A stretch of DNA of 64,000 nucleotides from the NCBI GenBank assembly GCA_038209965.1, contig JBBQXF010000006.1, forward strand, positions 1 to 64,000, written 5' to 3'. Positions 18,759 to 28,542 of this stretch are shown here, in pieces. The DNA is from JALONO01 sp038209965 (GTDB taxonomy: Bacteria > Bacteroidota > Bacteroidia > Cytophagales > Thermoflexibacteraceae). How positions within the stretch are numbered: the stretch's first letter is position 1; each line of letters begins with the position of its first letter. The notes under the pieces are model-generated. The model was not told the origin of the DNA. It was given only the letters and a program-made list of their open reading frames with translations, and made no database searches. The position numbers and the translations under genes are program-made.

Positions 18759-19208
18759 CGGTATAGAAAAGGTTTAACAATGTACATTTGGATTTCTCAA
18801 ATAATAGTCAGAACTTTGTGATGTTAGAAATATACAGCTTTTTATTGAAATAAGCCTACACAGTCATTGCAGATAGCATTTTGAGTCTGCACAATACGCC
18901 TTACTTGGCCTATGAGCCTTTCTAACAAGCTTGCAGCAGGAACCACCAGTGTTTTACCATTTGCAGCATGATGATTATGAATGACTTTCTATCAATGTTA
19001 AGAAGCATTATCACCAATATTTTGGGTGTTTCCCCCACGAAAGCTGGTCACCAAACTACTGCTAAAAGCACACGTCCCAAGGTCTTTTTGTTGAGTAGTA
19101 AACTTGACAAGTGGGATGTTCCCACCTTTGTTGTCTTGATGTAATTGGTGTGCCAGTTTGCCTTTCCCTTTTTTGTCTTGTTGCCCTTGTTATCGTTGGG
19201 GCTACGCG
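18759..19208. other. Spacer with no supported gene
   Basis: About 450 bases. A small imperfect palindrome around GTGGGATGTTCCCAC lies near 19110-19125. No gene, RNA or named repeat was recognised. Confidence 0.5.
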
Positions 19209-19841
19209 TTAAAGGCCAATCCGTCCCCAATCAAACAGTTCACCCGGGTCGGTACGCCGTGACGGGGCATATTCATCATGCCCAACGATGTGTTGACGGT
19301 CATTTTTTATCCCCGGGTTGCGCTTGAGGATGTCGCTTGTCAGTTGCGCCAGCGCTTGGTACTGCGCTTCGGTAAATCCAAGATGGCTCTTGTCAATTTT
19401 GCTGTAATGGTCTTCCGAAAAGAACATTTTCATGTCTTTTTTAGAACCAATGGCCATGAGTTCAATGCCGACCGAATGAGCATTTAGGCTATTTTCATAA
19501 TACGGTGCAGCAGCGAGCCTGCCCTTGCCAGCATGGAAGGCTACCCGGGTTTCGGGCACCAACTGGTAGATTTTTCCTTCCCGGTCAATGAGGTAATGGG
19601 CCGAAACGCCCACTTCTTCAAAAATGCCCGCAATCCGGTCTACCGAAAACGGGGCTTGGGGATTTTGGATCGCATCGCTGCAAAAGTGCATGACCAAATG
19701 GGTGATATTATCAGACTCGGTACGGGGACGAGAGCACTTGTCGGCCAAGGGCCGGACTATCATCGGCAGATCGGTGGCCGCGTGCGGACTGATGCAGCCC
19801 AAAGAAAAGCACAACCAAAGACTAAAGACAGCTTTTTGCAT
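19209..19841 (-). CDS. N-acetylmuramoyl-L-alanine amidase (Amidase_2/AmiD type), lipoprotein
   Basis: This 210-residue peptidoglycan amidase cuts between muramic acid and the stem peptide. The signal sequence ends in FSLGC, so it is probably an outer-membrane lipoprotein like AmiD. The zinc-amidase pattern is visible: LVMHFCSD (first His), SAHYLIDREGKIYQLV, AFHAGKGR, NAHSVGIELM, and late HIVGHDEYAPSRRTDPGELF with the last His and Asp. It stands alone between two spacers. A role in wall recycling or remodelling is inferred from the family. Confidence 0.88.
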   Translation of the reverse strand: MQKAVFSLWLCFSLGCISPHAATDLPMIVRPLADKCSRPRTESDNITHLVMHFCSDAIQNPQAPFSVDRIAGIFEEVGVSAHYLIDREGKIYQLVPETRVAFHAGKGRLAAAPYYENSLNAHSVGIELMAIGSKKDMKMFFSEDHYSKIDKSHLGFTEAQYQALAQLTSDILKRNPGIKNDRQHIVGHDEYAPSRRTDPGELFDWGRIGL

Positions 19842-20163
19842 TGGATGGTGGATTATGTAATCTTACAAAATAAGGCTAATCTGGGCAGAATGGCAATGTT
19901 GCCGCCAAATAGGGTTGGCATAAGCTAGTGCTTGCAAATGGGCCTTCGTGCCCCCTCCGCAATCCGCTTGCCCAATGTTCCGCTTAGATCAGCAGCAAAT
20001 AACTGAATATCAATAAAAGTTCACAAAAGTAGCAAACAGAAGCGTTGAAATGGCCCAAAAAGATTCATCGCCTTCCAATATCTAGCTTGCCAGCACTCGG
20101 GCGAGGGAAAGTGGCCAAACATCAACCGCTCGGTTGGGAGCAATGTTTGGATTTTTTACCATC

Positions 20164-20201
20164 AAAAAAGCCCCAACAGCGATCACTGTTGGGGCTTTTT
20201 T
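20164..20201 (-). terminator. Rho-independent terminator of the SusC/SusD operon
   Basis: A perfect 16-bp stem (AAAAAAGCCCCAACAG pairs with CTGTTGGGGCTTTTTT) has a six-base loop and an A/T run on both sides. It lies 17 bases after the last gene of the minus-strand operon and could act in both directions. Confidence 0.9.
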
Positions 20202-20217
20202 GGGACTACCCACTGGC

Positions 20218-20817
20218 TTAGTTGCGCACCCGGGCCACGAGCCGGCAATCGCCCACTTGGGCGCGGCTCTCGTCACAAATGCCGTCGTTGAAGATATCAA
20301 AGCGCCGCCCATCGGTCGTATTGACCGCAAACTTGAGCAGGAACGTATCGTTGAGCAACAATCGTGAGACATCGATGCCACAGGCTTGGGCCGCTTCGGC
20401 CGCCGTAATGGTCACAGTGGCGGGCAGTTGGGTTACTGTACGAAAAAGCCGGTCGCCCACTACAATGCGGCTGGGCAGTGGGGCCAAGGCCGCTCCCGGC
20501 AAACAGCCCGTGCTCGTGGGCACTCCCACCCCACAGTTGTTCATGGCGGTGGTGAGGGTGACCCGCGCTGGATTGTTGTACCCAATCCACACTTCGATCG
20601 AGGCGACGGGCACGTTGCGGCCAAAGTCCTCCCCCCGCAAGCTGAACTCAAACGTGGCAGTGGCCAACTGCTGAAAATTGAAGAAGGCCCGTTGGGGGTT
20701 GATCTGGGCAACCGCCACCGCTGCGTTGGGAATCCCTTCGGTCGGATCAAACGACTGGCAAGAAAACACCCAAGTGAGCGATAAAAAGCTAAAAATATTG
20801 ATAATACCCGTTTTCAT
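20218..20817 (-). CDS. SusCD-associated lipoprotein of unknown function
   Basis: This 199-residue protein has a signal peptide ending at FSCQS, a probable lipobox cysteine. The mature part is beta-rich (ATATFEFSLRGEDFGRNVP, SIEVWIGYNN, RLFRTVTQLPATVTITAAEA) with two small Cys pairs. It does not match a family I know. It is the third gene of the operon, 60 bases after susD and directly before the terminator. Third genes of such operons are often surface ligand-binding lipoproteins, so that role is likely but inferred only from position. Confidence 0.75.
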   Translation of the reverse strand: MKTGIINIFSFLSLTWVFSCQSFDPTEGIPNAAVAVAQINPQRAFFNFQQLATATFEFSLRGEDFGRNVPVASIEVWIGYNNPARVTLTTAMNNCGVGVPTSTGCLPGAALAPLPSRIVVGDRLFRTVTQLPATVTITAAEAAQACGIDVSRLLLNDTFLLKFAVNTTDGRRFDIFNDGICDESRAQVGDCRLVARVRN

Positions 20818-20877
20818 CCTAAATGCTTGATTAAATGTTCGGTGCCCAACGGCACAAATTGGTTAACGTAGGGGCGA

Positions 20878-22470
20878 CTAGTCAATGTCCCAAAATACTT
20901 TCTTGGTCAAATCGTTGATCTGGGGCGCATTGGGGTTGGTGGTCAACTCGCGCAAGGCCACTGTGAAACGCACTGGGAACGGGTTGAGCGGCGCAATGGG
21001 TGTCATCAAAACGGGCAGACCCGTGCGGCGATAATCATTGTAACTCTCGATACCGTTGCCATAAAGCGCAATGTATTTTTCGCTCATGATCACATTGAGG
21101 CGGCCCCGGGGATCGGTGGCGGCATCATACTGGGCCAAGCGGTTGTCAACGAAAGCTGTGATCAGATCGGGGGACATTTGCAGGCCGGAGTTGCCGGGGG
21201 ATGCCGTAAAAGTATTGATACTCTGCAAGTTGGTGGTAATGGCATTGCGCAGGTAAGTGCGCGGATCGCCGGTAGTGCCCAGGGTGAGCGCGGCCTCGGC
21301 CAGCATAAACTGCATCATGGCGTAGGTGATCATGGGGTGCCAACCGGCCCCGCTGCCATCGGCGGTCGTAACCACCCGGTGGGCCGCTGGGTTGTTGGCT
21401 CCGGTATTGGTCAGGAAACGGTTAGTGGCCGGTAAATTGCGGATCGGGTTGTTGTCATACAGCCCGCCGTAGGGGTAAAGACCAAAAGTAGCCCTGGCGG
21501 CATTATCGGCTGGGATACCCGTGGGGTCGCCGGTTGCCCGCCCGCCGTAGCCATTGCTGGTAAGGGTAAAACTCACCCCGGTGTCTGGGCGCTGCCGGTA
21601 GATGTAGTAGCGCAAGCGCGGGTCGTCGGCGGCTTGTAAACGATCCATAAAGCCCTGATCCATGTAAAAACTTTTTGCCGCCCGATACTCGGTCAAGTAG
21701 GTAGGGTGGCGGTTCATGGGGGTTTCGGTTGTGCCAAAGCGGAAGGTGAAATCTTGGGCATTGGTGCCGATGAGTTGCCCCCCCGCAATTAACAGGTTGA
21801 TTTCCCGGGTGACCCGATCCCGCTCGGTTGGGATCAAGCGCATTTGCAACAACATTTTCAGTTTCAGGCTGTTGGCCATGCGGATCCACAGGGCGCGGTC
21901 GCCCCGGTAGAACAGGTCGACATTGCCGGGCGAAACATACGGGTTGCGCTGCAAATCAGCAATGCCTTCATCGATCAAACGGAACAGATCACGGTAAATA
22001 TCGGCCCCATTGTCAAACTTGGGGGCTAGGTTGGCTTCACCCAAGCCAGCTTCGGTGTAGGGCACATCGCCCCAAATGTCCACCAAGTTGCTATAGGTAT
22101 AGGCTTTGAGCAGTTTGCCCATGCCCAAATAGGCCGTGTTGTTGCGAGCAGCTGCCGTGCTGATCATGATGTCCAGATCGGCCAGTGTGACCGAGTAGAT
22201 ATTGTTCCAAGCGGTTTGGAATGTGGTCCCCAACAATTCAAACCGGCTAAAACCTCCTTGAGTAGCGTGTTGGACGATGCAAGTGGCCACAATATTGGGG
22301 TTGTTGGTGCCCAAGTTGACCACCATCGACACTTGGGTCGAGGGCAGGAGCAAATCCAGCACTGGCTCGGTGGGGCTGTTGGGATCCACGTTCACGTCCA
22401 GGAACTTGCCACAACCGCTCATTGCCCAAACAAGGCTTAGGGCGGTTAAGTACTTGTATATTTTTCTCAT
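20878..22470 (-). CDS. SusD/RagB-like nutrient-binding lipoprotein
   Basis: This is a 530-residue surface lipoprotein that caps the partner TonB-dependent channel and delivers ligand. I use the ATG at 22470 (MRKIYKYLTALSLVWAMSGC), four codons inside the longest frame, because it opens the signal peptide with lipobox MSGC. The SusD-like_2 start DVNVDPNSPTEP...LLPSTQ is followed by helical TPR-like blocks (LGMGKLLKAYTYSNLVDIWGDVPYTEA) and the conserved late segment EKYIALYGNGIESYNDYRRT. It starts 36 bases after susC. The ligand is not predictable from the sequence. Confidence 0.93.
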   Translation of the reverse strand: MRKIYKYLTALSLVWAMSGCGKFLDVNVDPNSPTEPVLDLLLPSTQVSMVVNLGTNNPNIVATCIVQHATQGGFSRFELLGTTFQTAWNNIYSVTLADLDIMISTAAARNNTAYLGMGKLLKAYTYSNLVDIWGDVPYTEAGLGEANLAPKFDNGADIYRDLFRLIDEGIADLQRNPYVSPGNVDLFYRGDRALWIRMANSLKLKMLLQMRLIPTERDRVTREINLLIAGGQLIGTNAQDFTFRFGTTETPMNRHPTYLTEYRAAKSFYMDQGFMDRLQAADDPRLRYYIYRQRPDTGVSFTLTSNGYGGRATGDPTGIPADNAARATFGLYPYGGLYDNNPIRNLPATNRFLTNTGANNPAAHRVVTTADGSGAGWHPMITYAMMQFMLAEAALTLGTTGDPRTYLRNAITTNLQSINTFTASPGNSGLQMSPDLITAFVDNRLAQYDAATDPRGRLNVIMSEKYIALYGNGIESYNDYRRTGLPVLMTPIAPLNPFPVRFTVALRELTTNPNAPQINDLTKKVFWDID

Positions 22471-22505
22471 TCGCAAAGTCATTTAAGAAATTCAAAATCA
22501 ATACA

Positions 22506-25500
22506 TTAAAAAGAAACGCGCAAGTTGACGCCAAAACGGCGGGTGGTGGGCACTGACACCAAGTCGAAGCCTTGGGAATTGCCCACGCCCAATGAACTGA
22601 CTTCGGGGTCAAAATTCATGTACTTGGGGAAACCGGGCGCAAAGTACCACAGGTTGCGGCCACTGACCGAAAGCGTTGCCGAGCCAAAAGGAGTCTTCTT
22701 CAAGAACTTGGCGGGCAGCGAATAGCCCAACGACACTTCGCGGAGGCGGTAAGTGGTGGCGGTAAAAACCCGGAACTCATCGGCGGTGCCTTGGCTACCG
22801 CTGAACGCCCCCGTGCCAAAGTAATATTCATTGACCGATATGGGAATGTTGTTCGGGCGGGGCTGGCCTTGGGCATCGGTCAGCACACGGCGCGTGACCG
22901 GATCGGCCAATACACCGGGATAAACGAAAACCTGTTCCCGATCTTCGGTATCGCGGGTCACCCCACGCGCCAGCATTTCGGCCACTGAGATGGAGAGCAT
23001 GTCACCCCCATCGCGCCAATCGAACAATACGCTCAAGCTCAATCCCTTATAACTGAATGAGTTGGTGATGCCCCAAATAAAATTGGGGTTGGGATTGCCA
23101 ATGGCCCGTTCGCGCTCGGCCAAAATGGCTTTGCCCACTCGGCTAACACCATCGATCAATACCCGGCCCTCGGGGTCGCGCTCATACACCTGGCCCCGGA
23201 TCTGGCCATAGGGCTGGCCAACGACGTGGATGCTGGTCACGCTGGCATTACCAGTGGCCCCGTACTGGAGTTCGGTCGCCCCACCCAAATCCAGCACCAA
23301 GTTGCGGTTGAGGGTAAAGGCCGAGTTGATGTTCCACGAAAAACCGTTTTTCAGTGTGACCGGCGTGAAATCCACGCCCAGTTCGATGCCTTCGTTTTTC
23401 ACTTTGCCGATGTTGGTCACGCGGGAAAGGAAACCGGTTGACGGGGCCACATCCACGGTGAAAATTTGCGAAGTGGAGATCTTGTGGTAGTAAGCGAAAT
23501 CAATCCCCAATTTGCCCTTGAACAGCTTGAGCTCAAGGCCAGTCTCAAACTCGCGGATGAACTCCGGCTTGAGCACCGTGCTCCCCAAACGGTTGCTGTA
23601 AGTGAGCGTGTTGATCCCGCTGAAGGGCGATTGCATATCGACTGGGGCTGGGGTAGAAAAATTGGGGTTGATGTTGAACACTGTTTGGGTTTGGTAGGCA
23701 CCGGCTTCGTTGCCCACCACGGTGTAGCCTGCGCGGATTTTGCCAAAACTCAACAGGTCGGATTTGATACCGAAGGCTTCGGTAAACACCAAGGAACCGT
23801 TGACCCCGGGATAGAAATAACTGCGGGCCCCCGGCGGTAAAGTGGACGACCAGTCGTTCCGGGCCACCAAGTTCAGGAATGCGTAATCTTTGTAGGACAA
23901 CTGGACATCGGCAAAAACGGCGAAGAACCGCTGCTTGATATTGCCCAAGTTGGGTCCAATGGCCAATTGCACGCGGGTGTTGTCCAGATCGTTGATGCCG
24001 GGCACAATGATCCCATCGCCAAAGACGGCCTGGCGCTCGGTGCGCCGTTGGTTCACGTTGTTGCCCACAATGGCCCGCACGTTCCAGTTGGGACCAAAAT
24101 CGCGGTTGGCCGTGATCAGCAAAGTCCCATCCAGTTCTTGGCGATAAATGTTGTCGTCGGTGATGTTGCCATTGGGGAAAACCTCGCCCCCCCGGCCATT
24201 GTAGTTAGTCCGGCGGTCGGTGTAGGCATTGAAGCCACCCGTATATTGGATGTTGAGCCATGACAAAGGATCGTAGCCCAGGGTAAACTTGCCATAATAG
24301 CGATCGACTTTGGAAAGCAACCCACTGTAATTGACTGACCAGTAGGGATTGTCCACCCCAAAACGGTCATAAATACTACCGCCAGTAATGGGGTTGGCAA
24401 ACGGGTAGTTGGTCAGATCGTAGCTCACGGGGGTCCAGGGCATGATCTCAATGGCCGACGGGCCGGCCCCGATGCTGGAAGCCAACTGGGGCGATTTCTG
24501 GATCGTATTCACATAGTTGAACGAGCCGTTCACGTAGAAGCCGTTGTCCAACTGAGCGTTGCCACCAATGTTGACCCCAGTGCGGCTGATGCTGTTGAAG
24601 GGTACAATCCCTTTGTTGTCGGTCCGGGAAATGCCCACGGTCAGGTTGGCTTTTTCGGTTCCGCCCGACACGTTGACCGCGTTCTCATATACATACCCAC
24701 GCTCGTAAAAGTTTTCGTAATTGCCCTGGCCGAAGGGCGCGTATTTGACCCGTTTACCGACCAGTTCAGGAAAAATTGCCCCGAACCGATTGGAAAGCGG
24801 GTGGGGAATGGAGTCAATGGCCGAATAGGCCCGGCCCCAAGAACCAAAAACGCCCAACCGGGTATCAAATTCAGTGCCTTGGCCATAAGTGGTTTGGTAT
24901 TCGGGGGCTTTGGCCAATTGTTCGGTTGAGTAAGAAGTGCTGTACGAGATCTCCAATCCTTTCCGGCTCTTTTTCTTGCCCATTTTGGTGTTGATGATAA
25001 TGGCCCCGTTGGCGGCCCGCGAACCGTACAACGCCGCTGCTGCTGCACCCTTGAGCACGGTCATGGACTCGATGTTGTTGGGGTCCAAGTCAAACGCCCG
25101 ATTGGTGAAAGTGGAGCCGCCCGCAAAACCTCCATCAGTCTGGAAAGTAGAGTTGTCAAACGGCACACCGTCCACGATAAACAAGGGTTGGTTGTTGTTC
25201 GACAACGAAGAATTGCCCCGGATGGTGATGTTGGTAGCACCACCAGCAGCCCCGCCCGATCCTTGGATGTTTACCCCAGCAATTTTGCCAGTCATGGCCC
25301 GGATGGGATCCGGTTCGGAGAGTTGGGCCAGCCGGTCGCTGTTCACGGTGGCCACCGAATAGCCGAGGGCTTTTTTGTCCCGGGCAATGCCCGCCGCCGT
25401 CACCACTACTTCGGTCAGCTCGCGGGTGTCGGCCTCCATTTCTACTTTGATACTGCTCTGGGGCCCTACCACTACTTCCTGGGGCTTGAAACCCACGTAG

Positions 25501-25721
25501 GAAAACACAAGGGCGGCATCATTGCTGGGCACACTAATTTTAAAGTTGCCCTCTACATCGGTCACGGTGCCAGCCGAGGTGCCTTTCACCACCACCGACA
25601 CCCCAGGGAGGCCCGCTTTGTCCTCCGAACTGGTCACTTTTCCCGAAACCGTTTTTTGTTGCGCCCATGCAACCACTGTACACAGGCAAAGCAACCCGCT
25701 CAATAGTAACTTTTTAATCAT
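22506..25721 (-). CDS. SusC/RagA TonB-linked outer-membrane transporter
   Basis: This 1071-residue TonB-dependent channel has a signal peptide (to about VVAWAQQ), a carboxypeptidase-regulatory-like domain (TVSGKVTSSEDKAGLPGVSV, about 22-105), a TonB box region (TELTEVVVTA), a plug with NITIRGNSSLSNNNQPLFIVDG, and a 22-strand barrel ending in the aromatic strand GVNLRVSF. It pairs with the following SusD and forms the pump that imports large ligands, usually glycans or peptides. No glycoside hydrolase, sensor or sigma/anti-sigma pair is attached, so substrate and control are unknown. It is the first gene of the operon. Confidence 0.96.
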   Translation of the reverse strand: MIKKLLLSGLLCLCTVVAWAQQKTVSGKVTSSEDKAGLPGVSVVVKGTSAGTVTDVEGNFKISVPSNDAALVFSYVGFKPQEVVVGPQSSIKVEMEADTRELTEVVVTAAGIARDKKALGYSVATVNSDRLAQLSEPDPIRAMTGKIAGVNIQGSGGAAGGATNITIRGNSSLSNNNQPLFIVDGVPFDNSTFQTDGGFAGGSTFTNRAFDLDPNNIESMTVLKGAAAAALYGSRAANGAIIINTKMGKKKSRKGLEISYSTSYSTEQLAKAPEYQTTYGQGTEFDTRLGVFGSWGRAYSAIDSIPHPLSNRFGAIFPELVGKRVKYAPFGQGNYENFYERGYVYENAVNVSGGTEKANLTVGISRTDNKGIVPFNSISRTGVNIGGNAQLDNGFYVNGSFNYVNTIQKSPQLASSIGAGPSAIEIMPWTPVSYDLTNYPFANPITGGSIYDRFGVDNPYWSVNYSGLLSKVDRYYGKFTLGYDPLSWLNIQYTGGFNAYTDRRTNYNGRGGEVFPNGNITDDNIYRQELDGTLLITANRDFGPNWNVRAIVGNNVNQRRTERQAVFGDGIIVPGINDLDNTRVQLAIGPNLGNIKQRFFAVFADVQLSYKDYAFLNLVARNDWSSTLPPGARSYFYPGVNGSLVFTEAFGIKSDLLSFGKIRAGYTVVGNEAGAYQTQTVFNINPNFSTPAPVDMQSPFSGINTLTYSNRLGSTVLKPEFIREFETGLELKLFKGKLGIDFAYYHKISTSQIFTVDVAPSTGFLSRVTNIGKVKNEGIELGVDFTPVTLKNGFSWNINSAFTLNRNLVLDLGGATELQYGATGNASVTSIHVVGQPYGQIRGQVYERDPEGRVLIDGVSRVGKAILAERERAIGNPNPNFIWGITNSFSYKGLSLSVLFDWRDGGDMLSISVAEMLARGVTRDTEDREQVFVYPGVLADPVTRRVLTDAQGQPRPNNIPISVNEYYFGTGAFSGSQGTADEFRVFTATTYRLREVSLGYSLPAKFLKKTPFGSATLSVSGRNLWYFAPGFPKYMNFDPEVSSLGVGNSQGFDLVSVPTTRRFGVNLRVSF

Positions 25722-26281
25722 CCGATAAAACTGGGTTTAGTTTAAGTTTAATCACTCCGTAGTTTAATAAAGGCAAAACTGGCTTGCCACTGCCCACAAA
25801 ACTGGAACAGCCTTTCGAGCTGCCAAGTTAACAATTTTTTAAATTTGAACCCAAAAAATCGCAATAAGTTTAAAGACCGGGTCAATTTGGAGCGATATTT
25901 CCAATAAGAAGGCGATTTTGTGCCGGGAAAGGCTGGATTCGGACTTCACTTTGGCCTTTCCCACACTTTGGCTCGATTGGGCAGTGATCGAGCGTGCTGC
26001 CACCGGCCCTGTAATTTGAGGTTGTGCGAGCCCGCCCAGTGGTCGATTGGCTGCTGGGCCGAAGCCGCAGCTGTTGCTCCTTCGGGGCTTACCTTGGCAC
26101 TTGGCGGCCCGATCCCTGCGCTGAACAGGCATGGTGCACAGCATTTGATTTTAGCTTTGTCGTTGGTGCACGCCGCTAACACCAACAACAGAGTGGCTGG
26201 CAGACATACTGACTTTAGGAAAGAGGGCTAATCGGTGATTCGGAGAGCGGTAGGCCGGGCCATGAACCGTACCCATTGCCC
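25722..26281. other. Spacer upstream of susC with one family B repeat
   Basis: 560 bases. The left 150 should carry the susC promoter, but no clean consensus was seen. The family B repeat at 26077-26139 is listed separately. No gene is supported. Confidence 0.5.
26077..26139 (+). repeat. Interspersed GC-rich repeat, family B, copy 3
   Basis: From about TTCGGGGCTTACCTTGGCAC through GCGGCCCGATCCCTGCGCTG to CATGGTGCACA. Close to copy 2. Confidence 0.75.
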
Positions 26282-27106
26282 TTACTGGCTTCGAGCTACT
26301 CGAAAACCAAAGAAAGGGCCGGTTTCATCGGGCATATTACTGATCCGGATGGCCACGCGGTTGTCACCCGCATAATTGATCCATGACCCGCTGCGCATGA
26401 CCCGCATGGATCCGTGGCGCGGGCCCTGGGGATCTTTTTCGGGGCTGTTGGCGTAGTAATCCTCGTTGAACCAATCGCCCACCCACTCCCAGGCGTTGCC
26501 CGTCATGTCGTACAACCCCATTTCGTTTGGTTTTTTGAGGCCAACTCCGTGGGTCTGTTTTTTGGCGTTCAGGTCATACCACGCCACTTCTTCAATGACA
26601 TTGGAGCCCGCATACTTTCTTTTTTTGGTCAATTTACCGCCCCGGGCGGCAAATTCCCACTCGGCTTCGGTGGGCAAGCGGTATTTTTGATTGGTTTTCT
26701 TGGCTAACCAATCGCAATAGGCGGCAGCATCTTTCCAGTTTACATTTATCACTGGATGGTTGTCCTGCCAGCCCCATTTGGGCTCCTCGGGCATGGCCCG
26801 GCCAGTTGCTTCGCAGAATGTCCGGTATTGGGCCACCGTCACTTCATGTTTGGCCATATAAAACGAACTCACCGACACCTTGTGGATTGGCCGCTCTTCT
26901 ACTTCACCATCCTCGCTGCCCATCAGAAAACTGGCCCCCTCCACTAGCACCATTTCAGGCTGGAGGGGCAAATCTTTGGTCGGGGCGGCAACCGCGACGG
27001 GCCCCGCAACCCGTTTGGACTGATTGCCCGATTGCTGGGCAATCAACTGGCGGCTAGTGGTAGTTATTGAAAAAAAAATCAATAGAAAAATCAAACGTAT
27101 GACCAT
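26282..27106 (-). CDS. SUMF1/FGE-like (GldJ/K-type) protein, non-catalytic
   Basis: This is a 274-residue exported protein with the formylglycine-generating-enzyme fold. I use the ATG at 27106 (MVIRLIFLLIFFS... to LIAQ) as it opens the signal peptide; the frame is open to 27187. Family blocks are VEGASFLMGS, FYMAKHEVTVAQYRTFCEAT, YRLPTEAEWEFAARGG, GLYDMTGNAWEWVGDW and RVMRSGSWINYAG...AIRISNMP. The two redox cysteines of true FGE, expected in the GSW...R segment, are Asn here, so it is not a sulfatase activator of the usual kind. No sulfatase gene is near. It may be a structural or binding member. Confidence 0.85.
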   Translation of the reverse strand: MVIRLIFLLIFFSITTTSRQLIAQQSGNQSKRVAGPVAVAAPTKDLPLQPEMVLVEGASFLMGSEDGEVEERPIHKVSVSSFYMAKHEVTVAQYRTFCEATGRAMPEEPKWGWQDNHPVINVNWKDAAAYCDWLAKKTNQKYRLPTEAEWEFAARGGKLTKKRKYAGSNVIEEVAWYDLNAKKQTHGVGLKKPNEMGLYDMTGNAWEWVGDWFNEDYYANSPEKDPQGPRHGSMRVMRSGSWINYAGDNRVAIRISNMPDETGPFFGFRVARSQ

Positions 27107-27227
27107 AGCAGCTCCTTTGTTGAAAGTTAACACATGAAACAACAAACAGGATAGTTTATTGGTAACAAACGGATTAACAATAAACATACCACAGCCCTAG
27201 CCACGTAAGTTATTTGGGGAAATGGTG

Positions 27228-28403
27228 TTACTCAAAATCGGGGTACAAAAGGTAAGGTTTCCGCAGGACACGGTATTTGGCCAGATCGGCCTGCCAAGTA
27301 GCCCGGATGCTAGTTTCGCTCATGCCCTGTTCTATCTGTTGGCGCAGGGCCTTGGTCCCGGCCAGCTTGGTGAAAAACGGATTGAAAAACTTGGCCTTGT
27401 CGCTGGCGGCGCTATAATACTCGATCAGCGGGTCGAGGGTAAAACGGTGTTTCCAAGGATCGTTCTGCCGGAAATCCGAACCGAAGCACAATTTTCCTTT
27501 GTGGGGCGGGTTGGCCGACCCGGCGGCACTGTCGGGCGTGAACCGAAAATCTTCTTTGGGATACCCCGGGTAACCGATGATCTGGAACGGGCTGTCAGTG
27601 CCCCGGCCCACGCTCACCACTGTGCCCTCAAACAGGCACAGCGTCGGGTAGAGGGCAATGGCCCGGTCGTTGGGCAGGTTGGGGGAGGGCTGGATGGGCA
27701 ATGCGTAGCGCGATTTGTGGGTGTAGCTTTTGCAAGCGATCACGGCCAAGGCGCACTTCTTTTTGCCCTTGAGCCACCCTTCGCCGTTGATCATCTGGGC
27801 CAGTTCGCCCACGGTCAGGCCATGCACCACCGGGATGGGGTGCATGCCCACAAATGAGGGAGTGTCCAACTGGAAGACTGGCCCATCGATATACCATCCG
27901 TTGGGATTGGGGCGGTCAAAGACAATCAGTTGTTTGCCTTGTTCGGCGCAGGCCTCCTGCACATAATGGAGGGTGCTGATGTAGGTGTAGAACCGGGTAC
28001 CGACATCTTGGATATCAAAAATAACCACGTCGATATCAGCGAGTTGGTCGGCAGTCGGTTTGTAATTTTTGCCATAGAGCGACACGATGGGCAATTTGGT
28101 TCTGGGATCCAAACCATCACTTATTTTTGCCCCGGCATCGGCGTTGCCCCGGAAACCGTGCTCGGGCGCAAATATTTTCTTGACATCAACGCCCAAGGCC
28201 AACAGGGTATCCACCAAATGTGTTTTGCCAATGGTGGCGGTGTGGTTTACGGTCAGGGCCACGCGCTTGCCCTTGAGCATGGGCAGGTAGCGGGTGGTTT
28301 GCTCGGCCCCGGTCACGATGGTCTGGGCAACGGCGGACTGTGCTACGGCCAAAAGCAGGCCCAATGCAATGGCCTTGATGGCAGATATGGCAGAAAGATT
28401 CAT
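27228..28403 (-). CDS. namZ: NamZ-like exo-beta-N-acetylmuramidase (DUF1343, GH171)
   Basis: This 391-residue exported protein (signal to about SAVAQ) belongs to the DUF1343 family, members of which were shown to release MurNAc from the non-reducing end of peptidoglycan fragments. Family blocks visible are KRVALTVNHTA, FAPEHGFRG, PIVSLYG, VVIFDIQDVGTRFYTYISTL, FDRPNPNG and HGLTVGELAQMINGEGWL. The E in APEHGF and the D in QDVG are typical conserved acidic residues. It probably works in periplasmic wall recycling. It is upstream of the SUMF1-like gene on the same strand with a 121-base gap. Confidence 0.9.
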   Translation of the reverse strand: MNLSAISAIKAIALGLLLAVAQSAVAQTIVTGAEQTTRYLPMLKGKRVALTVNHTATIGKTHLVDTLLALGVDVKKIFAPEHGFRGNADAGAKISDGLDPRTKLPIVSLYGKNYKPTADQLADIDVVIFDIQDVGTRFYTYISTLHYVQEACAEQGKQLIVFDRPNPNGWYIDGPVFQLDTPSFVGMHPIPVVHGLTVGELAQMINGEGWLKGKKKCALAVIACKSYTHKSRYALPIQPSPNLPNDRAIALYPTLCLFEGTVVSVGRGTDSPFQIIGYPGYPKEDFRFTPDSAAGSANPPHKGKLCFGSDFRQNDPWKHRFTLDPLIEYYSAASDKAKFFNPFFTKLAGTKALRQQIEQGMSETSIRATWQADLAKYRVLRKPYLLYPDFE

Positions 28404-28542
28404 AAATAACGGTTGAATGTCAGCTCAAAAGCAAAAAAGGTAATCCAAGAAAAGTGGGAATTTTTGTCTTAATTTGTTGGTAAAAGAGCTTGGGGCGAGG
28501 TATCCGACCGTAAGTTCTGTGTTACAAAGCTAACTCATAAAA

